A stretch of DNA of 9,870 nucleotides from an uncultured bacterium (GCA_903943625.1 CAJAPL010000162.1:1-9870), one strand, 5' to 3'; shown: positions 1 through 8,423, counted from the stretch's first letter. Notes: generated from the sequence alone by a model not told the origin. Numbers and translations are program-made.

Positions 1-444
1 CCGATCTCGGTTGGGAACAAATGAATCAATATTATCCCTAGAAACCAATATTTGGATCTTATAAGATATCTTACACAAAACAATCGTTGAAATCTTTTTA
101 TTTCTCAGATTGATTGAGAATTAGTGGCTGGTAGTATATGCCTTTATGATGAGCATCGTATCATTTATCTTTATGGATTTGCTAATAGAAAGTTTGGTAA
201 TATATGATGACATCACTACTTAAAATTTAAAATTTTTGGCCGAGCAAGAGACAATGGCTTTACATACTGTGATATGTTGTGATGAGCTCCTACTTGATTT
301 TCTGAACATCCCCTAACTAGTGTGAGTACTTTTAAAGAATCTCTATGATGAATGAAGATAGAGCGATATGGTAGCTATGACCTAATATTGAACCCGATAT
401 TATACAAATTATTTAAAATTTATACTAGATTTAGAGACAAATAG
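1..444 (+). CDS. FemA/FemB-family peptidoglycan aminoacyl transferase, C-terminal part (5' end outside window)
   Basis: This is the last 147 codons of a protein that began before the window, ending at TAG 442-444 with UGA read as Gly. FemAB enzymes have a doubled GNAT fold and move amino acids from aminoacyl-tRNA onto the peptidoglycan stem peptide at the membrane. The visible part fits the second GNAT half. In order it shows GELVAGSICLYDE, a Y-x-YG strand near residue 61, an alpha helix ending in A-R-D-N-G-F, then Y-C-D-M-L-GG-A-P, then TFKESLGG and YGSYDLIL near the end. These match the family pattern A-x-x-x-G...YD...G...FK..FGG...G(S/T)xDL. The codon before A-R-D-N-G is CGA (241-243), where the family usually has Trp. 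Seven in-frame UGAs sit at plausible Gly positions. The acceptor and the amino acid transferred cannot be told. I am fairly sure of the family and not of the substrate. Confidence 0.72.
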
Positions 445-464
445 AGAACTTATTTCTTTTATGT

Positions 465-483
465 AAAGTATTACTGCTTTTTT
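465..483 (+). terminator. possible weak terminator after the FemAB gene
   Basis: AAAGTA (465-470) can pair with TGCTTT (475-480) across a TTAC loop, giving six pairs including one G·U, followed by TTT and, after a break, an eight-T run at 490-497. The stem is short and AT-rich, so it could be chance in this A+T-rich spacer. Its place 20 nt after the FemAB stop codon is the main support. Confidence 0.28.
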
Positions 484-495
484 AGCGTGTTTTTT

Positions 496-523
496 TTGAC
501 TTTTCTAATGTTTTGATTAAACT
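496..523 (+). promoter_or_regulatory. putative promoter for the two membrane-protein genes
   Basis: TTGACT (496-501) matches five of six bases of the bacterial -35 box. Sixteen bases later TAAACT (518-523) matches four of six of the -10 box. The same 16-bp spacing occurs in three better promoters of this window. Transcription would start near 530, about 35 nt before the ATG at 564. The weak -10 box keeps confidence low. Confidence 0.35.
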
Positions 524-563
524 TTATAAGTAATGATTTTGTAATTTATTATTTATACAAAAT

Positions 564-1955
564 ATGCTAGACGAAAACAAAAACGATAACCAAAACGATA
601 ACCAAGAAAATCAATGAGGCCTTAATCTGGATTCTTTGCAAAACTCCGACGATTTTTCTGCAAGCGAATCTGATCAAGGGGTTTCTTGATTAGTAAAACA
701 GCCATCTTCGCAATGATCTTATGTGAATTTGGATATGATAGATAAAGACATAGGAGATGGGCATTTGGATGAAAGCAAAATAGTATTGTGAGATGATTGA
801 ATGAGCCCAGATATGTCAATTATTAGGGTTAATCGTTCATATTGGAAATTATTCATACTTTCCTTTTTTGGTATGATTATATTCTCTTTGGCTTCTATAT
901 GACTGTTTGTTTATAACGGTTATTTACAAGACTTGAGAGCATCAGTAACAGATTCAAAATATGATAAATATATCAAAGAATATGCCACTTTAAAGCAAAA
1001 AATGTTTTGATCTTTATTAAACAATAAAACAAATAACGTAACACAAATAGATTTGGCAAATGAAAAATGAATCCAGAATCTTGAATCTTTTTTGAAAAAT
1101 TCTACTGTAAGTTATGTAAAAAAAAGAGATGTATTACAAATAAGCTTAGATAATTTGATTGTTTCTTCCAGGTCTATTTATGCAGACGTAGCAAACCAAA
1201 GAGATTATGTTACAAAATATGGCTTCTTTACACAGGAATTGAAGGATCTTTTGAAAGACCAGGATAATATGTCCAATATAAAAAGGTCTTTGTTGTCTTT
1301 GGAAAATATAAAATTTAGTAGTGCTATCCAAGTCTTTTCTTATTTGGATACTTTTGTAGATTGATTGGCTAAATCTTTGAATATTACAAAAGATCAAGTA
1401 AGTACTGGGATGGCTGATGTAATGCAAAGGGGAGAAAAAGATATTATGCTATACTTAAATAATTGTTATCTCAATCCTTTTGAAATAGACTATGATTGTA
1501 ATACGATATGAGATTTCGATATGTATTATGCTATAAATGGTCAGACATGAGTAGATACAAGTTTCTTTAAGAGACTAGTTTATTATTTAGATCTCAAGCT
1601 TGAGCAGACAGAAATACCTAGTTTTAGTATAATGTTCAATGGATTTAATTCCAATAGCAGTCAAATAGCTTTCTCTATCAACGTGGATACATTTAAACAA
1701 GATGAGCTGTCTCTTATTGACAAGGGAATCTCCAATCCACATATATTTATTGTTAAAAACTTGATAAACTTTTTGAAGCAGAGCAAATTTATATTATGAA
1801 AAGATATTACTACAAAAAATATAAAGGTACAACCTAGGACTATAACTATTTGATCAAATCAATTTAATGTTAATCACTCTTCTATGAATTTCTCCTTGCC
1901 TATTCAAAAGGATACTGAAAGGGAAATATTTGATTTTGTTGATATCGCTAGATAA
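564..1955 (+). CDS. single-pass membrane protein of unknown function (463 aa, code 25)
   Basis: I do not recognise this gene. It runs from ATG 564 to TAA 1953-1955 and needs 13 in-frame UGAs read as Gly; another 12 glycines use GGN. Residues 1-85 are hydrophilic, acidic and rich in Asn, Gln and Ser, and look disordered. A membrane segment spans about 95-117 (starting near YWKLFILSFFGMII). A charged helical, possibly coiled-coil region follows, then a long domain with a C-x10-C pair (…NCYLNPF…YDCN…) that probably lies outside the membrane. A segment FFKRLVYYLDLKL…IPSFSIMFN follows the Cys pair, and the next gene has a similar arrangement. The next gene starts 24 nt downstream, so the two are probably co-transcribed. 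A short cytoplasmic tail, one TM, a helix and an alpha/beta domain is the layout of PilN/PilO-type pilus alignment proteins, but that is only architectural likeness. No Shine-Dalgarno sequence precedes the ATG. Confidence 0.85.
580..603 (+). repeat. two 12-bp tandem repeats inside the coding region
   Basis: AAAACGATAACC occurs twice head to tail (580-591 and 592-603). In the reading frame it encodes Asn-Asp-Asn-Gln twice in the disordered N-terminus of the 564-1955 protein. It is a small in-frame duplication of the kind made by replication slippage. Confidence 0.8.
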
Positions 1956-1979
1956 ATTTTAATTATATAAGTATTATTT

Positions 1980-3527
1980 ATGGAGCCACAAAAGTTTGAA
2001 AGACGTCAAAAAAATTCTGTCGCTAATAAAGATCTATGATGAGATGCATTCAAAAAATCTGTAGATGATTTTTTGAAGCCTGCAAAAAAATTATGGAAAA
2101 ATATTTATGAGGTTGTAATAAATAACGAGAAAGATTTTTGGGTAGTGTTTTTCCTAGCCTTAGGTACTCTATGCCTAATGATTTTCTTAATTTTTAGAGT
2201 GTATAATAATACATCATATATAAATAAGAGGTATATGGATTTGGAAAAGATGAGTAAATATAAGGTTGACCAATCTTTTACTTCAAATGAGGAATTTAGA
2301 TCTTTGAGTACTATAAATGAACTGATTGACCGTTATAATTGATTTAGAGAGGATAAGATAAGATATGATGACTATCTAAAAGAACTTTCTACTTCCTATG
2401 AATACTTATTGCAATATATCTATCTTCCTAGATTAAATATATGGAAGGACTTGTATATCGATAAGATGCATACTGATATGATTTGAATAAAGTTTCTTGA
2501 AGCTAATCCGTATACTGACTCAGCCTTGATAGATAAGTGGACTAGTTTTTTCCAAGATGCATGAGAAAATAATGAATCCAATAAGGTTTCGGATATATCT
2601 GTGGGTGATTTTTTGGAAGATGATAAATGATTCTTTAAAATACCAATCACCCTTTCTTTTGAGTCTAGCTCTAAGCGTTCATTTTTGTTGCTATTAGATA
2701 AATTGTTGACAACATCTAATCAGGAAAATGTATGACTGATAAATGAGTTTATGTATTATTTGATACAAAATATAAAATCTGAAAAAGCTACTGAGATAGA
2801 TACAATCGCGGAAAATCTAAAATCAGAATTTTCTTGAAATTATTTTACAGATGATAATGGATGAAATAATGTTAATAAAATAATAGGGTATTCGCTATAT
2901 AATCGGATATATTGAACTTGAGAAATAAGTGTTTTGGATGATGCGATAATAAATAAGACAGTTAAAGATACTGTAGCTTGTGAAGATAAACTAGACATCA
3001 ATGTATGTTACTATAGATTTAGAGATAAATATAGAAATATACCGGAATTGGCCTATAATATATGAAGAATGGTCTTGGATGTTGATAGGACTGTGTTTTT
3101 GAAGAACTTCTTGAAAAAACTCCCTCCGATTATATCTATAAAGGACTTAAGTTTCAATAAAGTTAAGGCTGATAATACGATATGAGCTGATGCTATGAAA
3201 TATAAGGGTAGAATAGTTATTGATGTTTTTGGTAAGTGAATCTCAGCAGCTGAAGTGGATGAAATTTCTTCTGAGCTTTGAAAAAAATGTTTAGGTGAGT
3301 GAGCTTCACTCAATGCAAATATAGCGTTAACAAAGGTTGATGACTATATAAAGAAACTATCTTTGATAAGTGACTTTGATTTCGGGAAATCTAAAAATAT
3401 GCGAGAATTAAATGATTTGATTAAAAAAATAGAAGCTGATTATGGCTCGCTGACAAATTATAATAAAGTAATTAAACTTTTTGAAATATATAGAATGTTG
3501 AACGATACAAACTTATGTGTGGATTAA
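1980..3527 (+). CDS. single-pass membrane protein of unknown function (515 aa, code 25)
   Basis: No family recognised. The frame runs from ATG 1980 to TAA 3525-3527 with 16 UGA-glycines against 9 GGN glycines. A basic N-terminus of about 50 residues is followed by one membrane segment at about 53-73 (FWVVFFLALGTLCLMIFLIF) and a charged helical stretch (YINKRYMDLEKMSKYK). The large C-terminal part carries a C-x8-C pair (ACEDKLDINVCY), then VFLKNFLKKLPPIISIKDLSFN, then GRIVIDVFGKGI, and two further Cys near the end. The order TM, helix, Cys pair, FLK/FFKRL helix, hydrophobic strands resembles the preceding gene, so the two may be remote homologs or partners. It ends 16 nt before the convergent yebC stop with no terminator seen. 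One CGG (2904-2906) and one CGA (3402-3404) have uncertain meaning here. Confidence 0.85.
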
Positions 3528-3543
3528 AGTCAAATCATATAGA

Positions 3544-4296
3544 TTATTCTTTGAGATTATAGTATACTTGATCTATATCTTCGTCATCCTCAAGCGCATT
3601 TACGAGATTTGTTAATCATTCTTTTTCTATATCTGCAATACTTACTTCATTATTTGGTATATACTGTATATCTGCTTCCTGTATGTTGTAGCCTAGATTT
3701 TCTATTTGTTTTTTTGTCTCTGCAAAGTCTTGTTTTGCTGTATAAATAACAGCTATTCATTGTTCTAATGAAAAATCATTGGCAGCTGTCTCTAATACTT
3801 CATTTTCAAAATCTTCGTTATTTAGTGGTATTATACTGCCAATCTCTTTTCAATTTATGTTTTCTGTTTTCTTTTTTCAGTTGGTGACTATTATTCATGT
3901 TTCTGTAAACTGTCGTGATACAGAACCTGGCTGTCCTAGAGATCATCAGTATTTATTCATTATTAGTTTGATATTTTGCGCCGTTCTATTTGTGTTTGAT
4001 GTGAGTGTCTTAATGATGAGAGCTACTCATCATGATCAATATCATTCGTATAATATTTCTTGTAAATCTTCTCCCTCTAGTTGTCATGATCATTTTAGTA
4101 TAGCTCTGTCTATTATATCTCTAGGGACTCATCAATATCTTGCCTTCTGTAAAGCTAGATCCAATGATGGGTTCATTTTGGGATCTGCTCATTTTTTTGC
4201 GGCAATCTGTATGACTTTGGACAATATACTATATCTTTTTGATTTAGCGGCATCTCAAGATGCTTTCCTCGCTGCTATACTATGTCGACGTCACAT
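3544..4296 (-). CDS. yebC: YebC/PmpR/TACO1-family protein
   Basis: Last gene of the minus-strand operon: 250 aa, the usual family length, from ATG 4296 to TAA 3546-3544. YebC/TACO1 proteins have been described as DNA-binding transcription regulators and as ribosome-associated factors that relieve stalling, for example at proline runs. The N-terminus (MGR, then RKASGDAAKSKRYS) fits the lysine-rich start of the family. Family blocks follow: DPKMNPSLDLAL, VPRDIIDRAI, then YEGYGSGGVAL, NRTAQN, YGGSLGQPGSVS, and the C-terminal LVNALEDDEDIDQVY. Eighteen glycines are UGA and only four GGN; EGYGSGG alone needs four UGAs, which is the best evidence in the window for UGA=Gly. All clear Arg positions use AGA, AGG or CGT. 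CGA appears twice, at residue 4 and at residue 128 (VS-CGA-QF), where homologs often have Trp or Tyr. It lies 33 nt after recX. Confidence 0.95.
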
Positions 4297-4329
4297 TGGA
4301 TAATATTAAAACGTAAAAATATATAAATT

Positions 4330-4770
4330 TTAATCTTTATTTTGGATTACCGCCTTGATATCGTCAAGCTTGTATCCTTTCCTCATTAATTTCTGGATAA
4401 TATCAAATCAATCTATTCATTTCTTTTTGTAATTTTGGATTTCCTTTTTGATTTTTTTATGTGTTCATTCTTGCATATCTTCTGTGTTCATGTTTAGAAC
4501 TTTATCTACAAGATGTGAATCGACTCATTTTTGCATTAGTTTCTGTTTGATTGCCATAATGGGTTTTCATTTGTTTGATATCTCGCTATTTATGTAGCTC
4601 TGGATAAACCTTTCATCGTCTATGTATCATAACTCTTTTAGCTTTGTTAAAGCATCGTTTACTTCCTGGGACATAAATCATTTTTTAAAAAGATGGACTG
4701 TCAATTCTTTTTCAGTTTTGGGATAACGTGAAATATAGTTAAGTGAAAATTGTAAACATTTGGTACTCAT
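4330..4770 (-). CDS. recX: RecX-family regulator of RecA
   Basis: A 146-residue protein from ATG 4770 to TAA 4332-4330. RecX binds RecA filaments and modulates strand exchange in recombination and the DNA-damage response, in the cytoplasm. The sequence has the family's three repeated three-helix units. The first starts NYISRYPKTEKELTVHLFKKG, and the second holds the signature LKELGYIDDERFIQSYI (about 44-60). IMAIKQKLMQKGV continues it, and the third ends DIIQKLMRKGYKLDDIKAVI. Seven of eight glycines are UGA, including the one in LGYIDD. The length is close to that of typical bacterial RecX. The ATG sits 2 nt past the IleRS-domain stop codon (TAA-AT-ATG), so translation is probably coupled. 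No recA is in the window. Confidence 0.9.
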
Positions 4771-4772
4771 AT

Positions 4773-5396
4773 TTATTTTTTAAGTGCAAAATTAATTGTG
4801 GATTCTTCGTTATTGAAAAGCGCGAAAACATCTCATTGTGGTTTTTTATTATCTTTTATTATTTCTTTGAGTAGCGCTTCTCATTTGAGAGAATCTCAAA
4901 ACTCTTGTATTATGTTACTTAGATTATCATCTTGTGTTTCATACATCATTGTGACTTTTGCATCTACATTATAGTCAGCATCCTTTCTCATCTGATTTAA
5001 AAATCTGGATATTTCGCGGACAGTTCATTCTTTTTGTAGTTGAGGAGTAATCTCCAAATCAAGCTTTGCAATTATATTCCCGTCTACTGCTATATTGTTT
5101 CAATCTAATCATTGATAAGCTATCTCATAGTCTTCTTTTTCTAGTGTCCGTTCGTTTTTTTGATCGTCAAAAACTTTTATTTTTCAATCTTCTAGTTCTT
5201 GTATGTTTCATTGTTTTGAAAACTGGATAATTTTACCGGTATCTTTTGCAAATTTTGATGAAATCTGCGATCATATGGGTTTGTATATTTTTGTGATTTT
5301 AAGAGAATCTGGCAACAGTTCTATCTGTTTCACATTTACCTCTTCCTGTATAATATCTCAATATTTTTTTAATAGCTCTGCAATCTGGGTTGGCAT
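4773..5396 (-). CDS. free-standing C-terminal (anticodon-binding/tRNA-contact) domain of isoleucyl-tRNA synthetase
   Basis: This 207-residue protein matches only the end of IleRS. Seen: EEVNVKQIELL near residue 18, as in the family's E-x-N-V-K-x-V-E-L segment, then KPIGSQISSKFAKDTGKI (about 39-56), and most clearly IAKLDLEITPQLQKEGTVRE with ISRFLNQMRKDADY and VDAKV (109-148). In full IleRS these lie after the catalytic core, in the region that contacts tRNA. No HIGH or KMSKS motif is present, so the protein alone cannot charge tRNA. An in-frame TAA lies 12 nt before the ATG at 5396, and the gene upstream is an unrelated ATP-grasp enzyme, so this is a real short gene rather than the end of a longer one. 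Ten of twelve glycines are UGA. It could be one half of a split IleRS, an accessory tRNA-binding protein, or a leftover duplicate. Confidence 0.82.
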
Positions 5397-5422
5397 GATT
5401 CTGAATGAAAGTTAAAGCATAC

Positions 5423-6484
5423 TTAGTATAAAAAAAGCTTATTAGAATTCAATATTAATAATTTATATATTCAATATTTTTTTATAATTTTGCGAGCTTG
5501 TTTGATGCTGAGATATTTGTGTCAAAGTCTGCGATTTATTTTACTTATTTTGTAAGCTATATTTCGATGATGAAACAATTCCTTATATGCATTTATCATA
5601 CCATAATCTGGATCGAGGTTATGAACTGGTAGAGATCAGATTCAATTTATCTCAATTATTTTAAAATTACCATTGTATAGGTCTTGTATGCTACTTACTT
5701 TGATATCATAGCGTCAAAAATAAAATCAATTTAAACCTTTACTTAAATTATCAAAGATTTTTTCCAATTTATCATTATTTAAATCTGATTTGTCATAAAA
5801 GACAGATCATCTAATATGGTTTCATATGTAGTTAAGCTGGATTTCTTTTCATTCTGGAATAATGTCATTTCGTGTGCTTTGATATTTTGATTTTAGGTTT
5901 TTGTAATAGAATTTTGCCCTGTGATGACGTATCACAAGTTCGCCAAATTTTTGTTTTCAATCTCCCTGGATAAACATGAAACATTTTTGAGTGATTCATG
6001 ATATGTGTCAAAAATTCTCGTCTGGAAAACGATAGTAAAAGACTCCAAATTCTAGTGGGTAATCCACAAATTCTTGGATTAAAAAATCTTCTTTTATCTG
6101 AGATAAATATAAATCTAAGTCATCTGTATTATTTATCTTCATTATGTCTCTTCAACCCCTACCGAGATCGGGTTTTGCTATGAGAGGGTACCGCAATTTA
6201 TTCTCCTTTATTTTATCTATTATATTAGATATTTTTTCTCAGGGTTTTATTAAAATAGTTTGTGGTATGATATTTTTATCAAATTTTATTAGGTCTTCAT
6301 ATTTGCTGGTTCATGAAAATCAACTAAACAACATACAAGGATTGATATTTGAAAAGAAGAACAAACTTCAAGCTTTGGCAGCTAAATAAAGATAATAGAC
6401 GTATACTGGGATATCAGAAATATTTCATGGTCGGAATTCCCATTTAGAGTATTTTTGGAAAAATATTTTTATCTTGGATAACAT
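5423..6484 (-). CDS. ATP-grasp family ligase-like protein
   Basis: A complete 353-residue ATP-grasp protein from ATG 6484 to TAA 5425-5423. ATP-grasp enzymes use ATP to form an acyl phosphate and join it to an amine or thiol. Seen: a membrane-leaning N-terminus (VYVYYLYLAAKAGSLFFFSNINP, about 27-49), RYPLIAKPDLGRGGRD with the nucleotide-binding Lys104 and Gly-rich loop, IQEFVDYPLEFGVFYYRFP (136-154), IGNHIRGSVF (220-229), GFYFGRYDIKV (253-263) and the metal-binding IIEINGIG (276-283). The internal ATG at 6142 was rejected as the start because the Lys/Gly-loop lies upstream of it in the same frame. CGA codons stand at residue 18 (EF-CGA-P) and 307 (HH-CGA-N), where I expect Trp in this family. 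The gene begins 2 nt after the membrane-protein stop. The substrate is unknown; it resembles uncharacterised ATP-grasp proteins and D-Ala-D-Ala-ligase-like enzymes. Confidence 0.85.
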
Positions 6485-6486
6485 TG

Positions 6487-7026
6487 TTATTTAATGCCAA
6501 ATAATATTAAAATTCACTTTCATATAAAGATAACGGGCGCATAAACTATTGTCTTGCCTATAATCGCGGCCAATAAGAAAAGCCAGAAATTTAATTTTTT
6601 GCGGACGATGCCTACAACTATAAAATCTGGGATTGCCGAATCTATGGCAAATATTGTAATAAGAAATAATATAAACTGACCATGTTTGGCATTTAGATGC
6701 CCCTTAATCCAGTGATTTATTCTGCTTAACTTTTTTTTGTTTTCAAAATATTTTACTATCCTATTTTCTGTTCTAGAAATTATATCTTTGTTATCTTTTT
6801 TTTCTCTGTAGTTTGAAATGCGTTTGTAAACGTATCAATAAAAGAATCGTATCAATACACTACTAAGTGCTGCTGGTAATATAGTTATGATTCAAAGTGT
6901 CCATGGATTGAAATTTTGTGCCAGTAAAAAAGCCATAATTCAATATGAAAAAGGGATTATAACTGGGGGAAATAATGGTGATATAAATACCAAAAAAGAC
7001 AAAAAAATTTGCTTAAAAAATATCAT
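6487..7026 (-). CDS. small polytopic membrane protein, possibly DedA/VTT-like
   Basis: A 179-residue protein from ATG 7026 to TAA 6489-6487. It has a strongly hydrophobic Pro-containing N-terminal third (about 5-33), a second segment at 43-65, a basic charged loop of about 50 residues (KRISNYREKKDNK…KKKLSRINHWIKG), then two more segments at about 117-139 and 147-170. The pair of C-terminal segments (IDSAIPDFIVVGIVRKKLNFWLF…AAIIGKTIVY) recalls the Pro-rich re-entrant loop and G-K/G-x-x-x-x-Y ending of SNARE-associated/DedA (VTT) proteins, which are lipid scramblases or transporters. The likeness is partial and the family call is tentative. It lies 13 nt after the decarboxylase stop and 2 nt before the ATP-grasp start, so it probably works with the ATP-grasp enzyme. 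Its only CGA is residue 60 (LI-CGA-FF), in a membrane segment, where Trp is more comfortable than Arg. Confidence 0.8.
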
Positions 7027-7039
7027 TTATTTGATCTGA

Positions 7040-8392
7040 CTAAATACTTTTAACAAGTTTAAAAAAGTTTTGGATATCTTTTGTGCTCATATCTGCGTCT
7101 ACACAGACCATCCTTATAAATTCCTGTCAATTTCGATGTCAATATCATACTTTTATAAGTCATTGTTTATCTAGTTCTTCACATATCTTGCGAGAAGATT
7201 TAGCTTTTACCTGAAAACATACATTGATACACTCTGGTTGTATAATCAGTTTGAGATCTTTATCTTTCTGGATTATATTGATTGCTGTTTTTACATTATC
7301 AAATTGTTTGTTGATCCTATCTTCATATCATTTATCTCATAGATACTTGAGTGCTGTCCAGACTTTGAGAGCATCATTTCTTCTCCCGCATTGTATGGAT
7401 TTTGTTGCTGGGTTATAAGACTGGCTATCCATTTGGAATAGGTAATCTGCGGTTTCATCAAAGTTTTTTTGTAAAATGGTTTTATCTTTTACTAATATCA
7501 GTGATGCTAGTATAGGAATATTCATCATTTTGTGTGGATTCCAAGCAAATGAATCTGTCAGTTGGGAACCACCCAATAGATGTTTGTGTTTCCTGCTGAG
7601 AGAAACAGATCATCACAAAGCTCAATCTGCATGTAGTCGTATTTTATATTTCTTTGCAATCTTAGCTGTATCGACAATAGGATCAAATGCTCATAAAACC
7701 GTGGTTCAAAGAGTGATATTTATAAAAAATGGCAGATATCATTTTGCCAAATCAGATTTTATGTTTTTTTCGAGATCGATTAAATCCATTTTACCATTCT
7801 TATCGCTTTTTATGATTCTAACGTTTTCTCTTCAGATTCATATTATGTTCGCTGATTTTATAATAGAGTAATGTCACTGATCAGAACTATAGGCAACCAT
7901 TTTTTGATTGGCTAATCATTTATTTCTGATCTGTATGTTTTTTGCGTTTCTGGCGATTATCATTGCAACAAGATTGGCAATGGATGCTCATGGGACAAAG
8001 ATTCAATCTCAATTGGTATATCAGATTTTTTTGGATAGATAGGATACAACTTCTTTCTCTAGCAATATATGTACTCATGCTGATTTGTAGGTGTGCATAG
8101 TATTGTTTAATACTGCAGTTAACATTTCTGCCATGACAGCAGGCATTAGTTTACCTCCAAATAATAAATTGAAGAATCATTTACTAGATGTTTTGGGGCT
8201 GTTCAAAGCAATTTTTTCTAATTGCGAAAAAAGCTTATCAATCGATGTTCAATCTTTTTTGATTTTTATGTCTATTTCTTTTGAAATAGTCTGAGGAGAT
8301 TTGTATTTTAGTACTGGGACTTTTTGACTATGATCATAGTATTTTTTTATGATTCAAGCCAGTTTGCCTAGTAACTTATCTGCGTTTTCCAT
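7040..8392 (-). CDS. PLP-dependent group II amino-acid decarboxylase (GAD/CSAD-like)
   Basis: First gene of the operon, 450 aa from ATG 8392 to TAG 7042-7040, close to full family length. These enzymes remove the alpha-carboxyl of acidic or aromatic amino acids using pyridoxal phosphate. Seen: GFFNLLFGG (72-80), FVPGASIANLVAMIIAR (132-148), the cofactor-stacking His174 in SSDQGHYSIIKSA, LGTTVLGAFDPI (228-239), Asp256 in HADGALGGS pairing with the PLP nitrogen, and NPHK with PLP-binding Lys288. SRKHKHLLGGSQLTDS…WNPHKMM and KSIQCGRRNDALKVW are close to animal glutamate and cysteine-sulfinate decarboxylases; PECINVCF and FIRMV end the family core. HADGA replaces the usual HVDAA. The codon just before LHADGA is CGA (7637-7639), where the family has Trp. 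All clear Arg residues use AGA, AGG or CGC. Substrate cannot be read: glutamate, aspartate, cysteine sulfinate and related acids are possible. Confidence 0.92.
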
Positions 8393-8423
8393 CAATAAGA
8401 AAAATGTTTAAACGTGTCGAGAT

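Noticed and set aside
1..15. CCGATCTCGG at the window start matches, on the opposite strand, the ATP-grasp segment near 6160
   Set aside because: The match is about ten bases with no extension, and the two frames encode unrelated proteins (FemAB and ATP-grasp). It is probably chance.
564..3527. A string of pseudogene fragments, as the standard code would suggest
   Set aside because: With UGA as Gly the frames are uninterrupted from ATG to UAA. The same reading rescues six conserved families elsewhere in the window, so the breaks are a code effect and not decay.
3779..4303. Open frame on the + strand across the yebC region
   Set aside because: It is the shadow of yebC on the opposite strand: many UGA codons read in reverse give TCA, which keeps the antisense frame open. 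The encoded peptide has no family features, whereas the minus strand matches YebC along its length.
5423..6142. ATP-grasp gene starting at the internal ATG 6142, implying an N-terminally truncated enzyme
   Set aside because: The frame stays open upstream to ATG 6484 once UGA is Gly, and this part contains the ATP-binding AKPDLGRGGR loop.
7476..7871. Open frames on the + strand inside the decarboxylase gene
   Set aside because: Antisense to a clear PLP decarboxylase; same cause as above.
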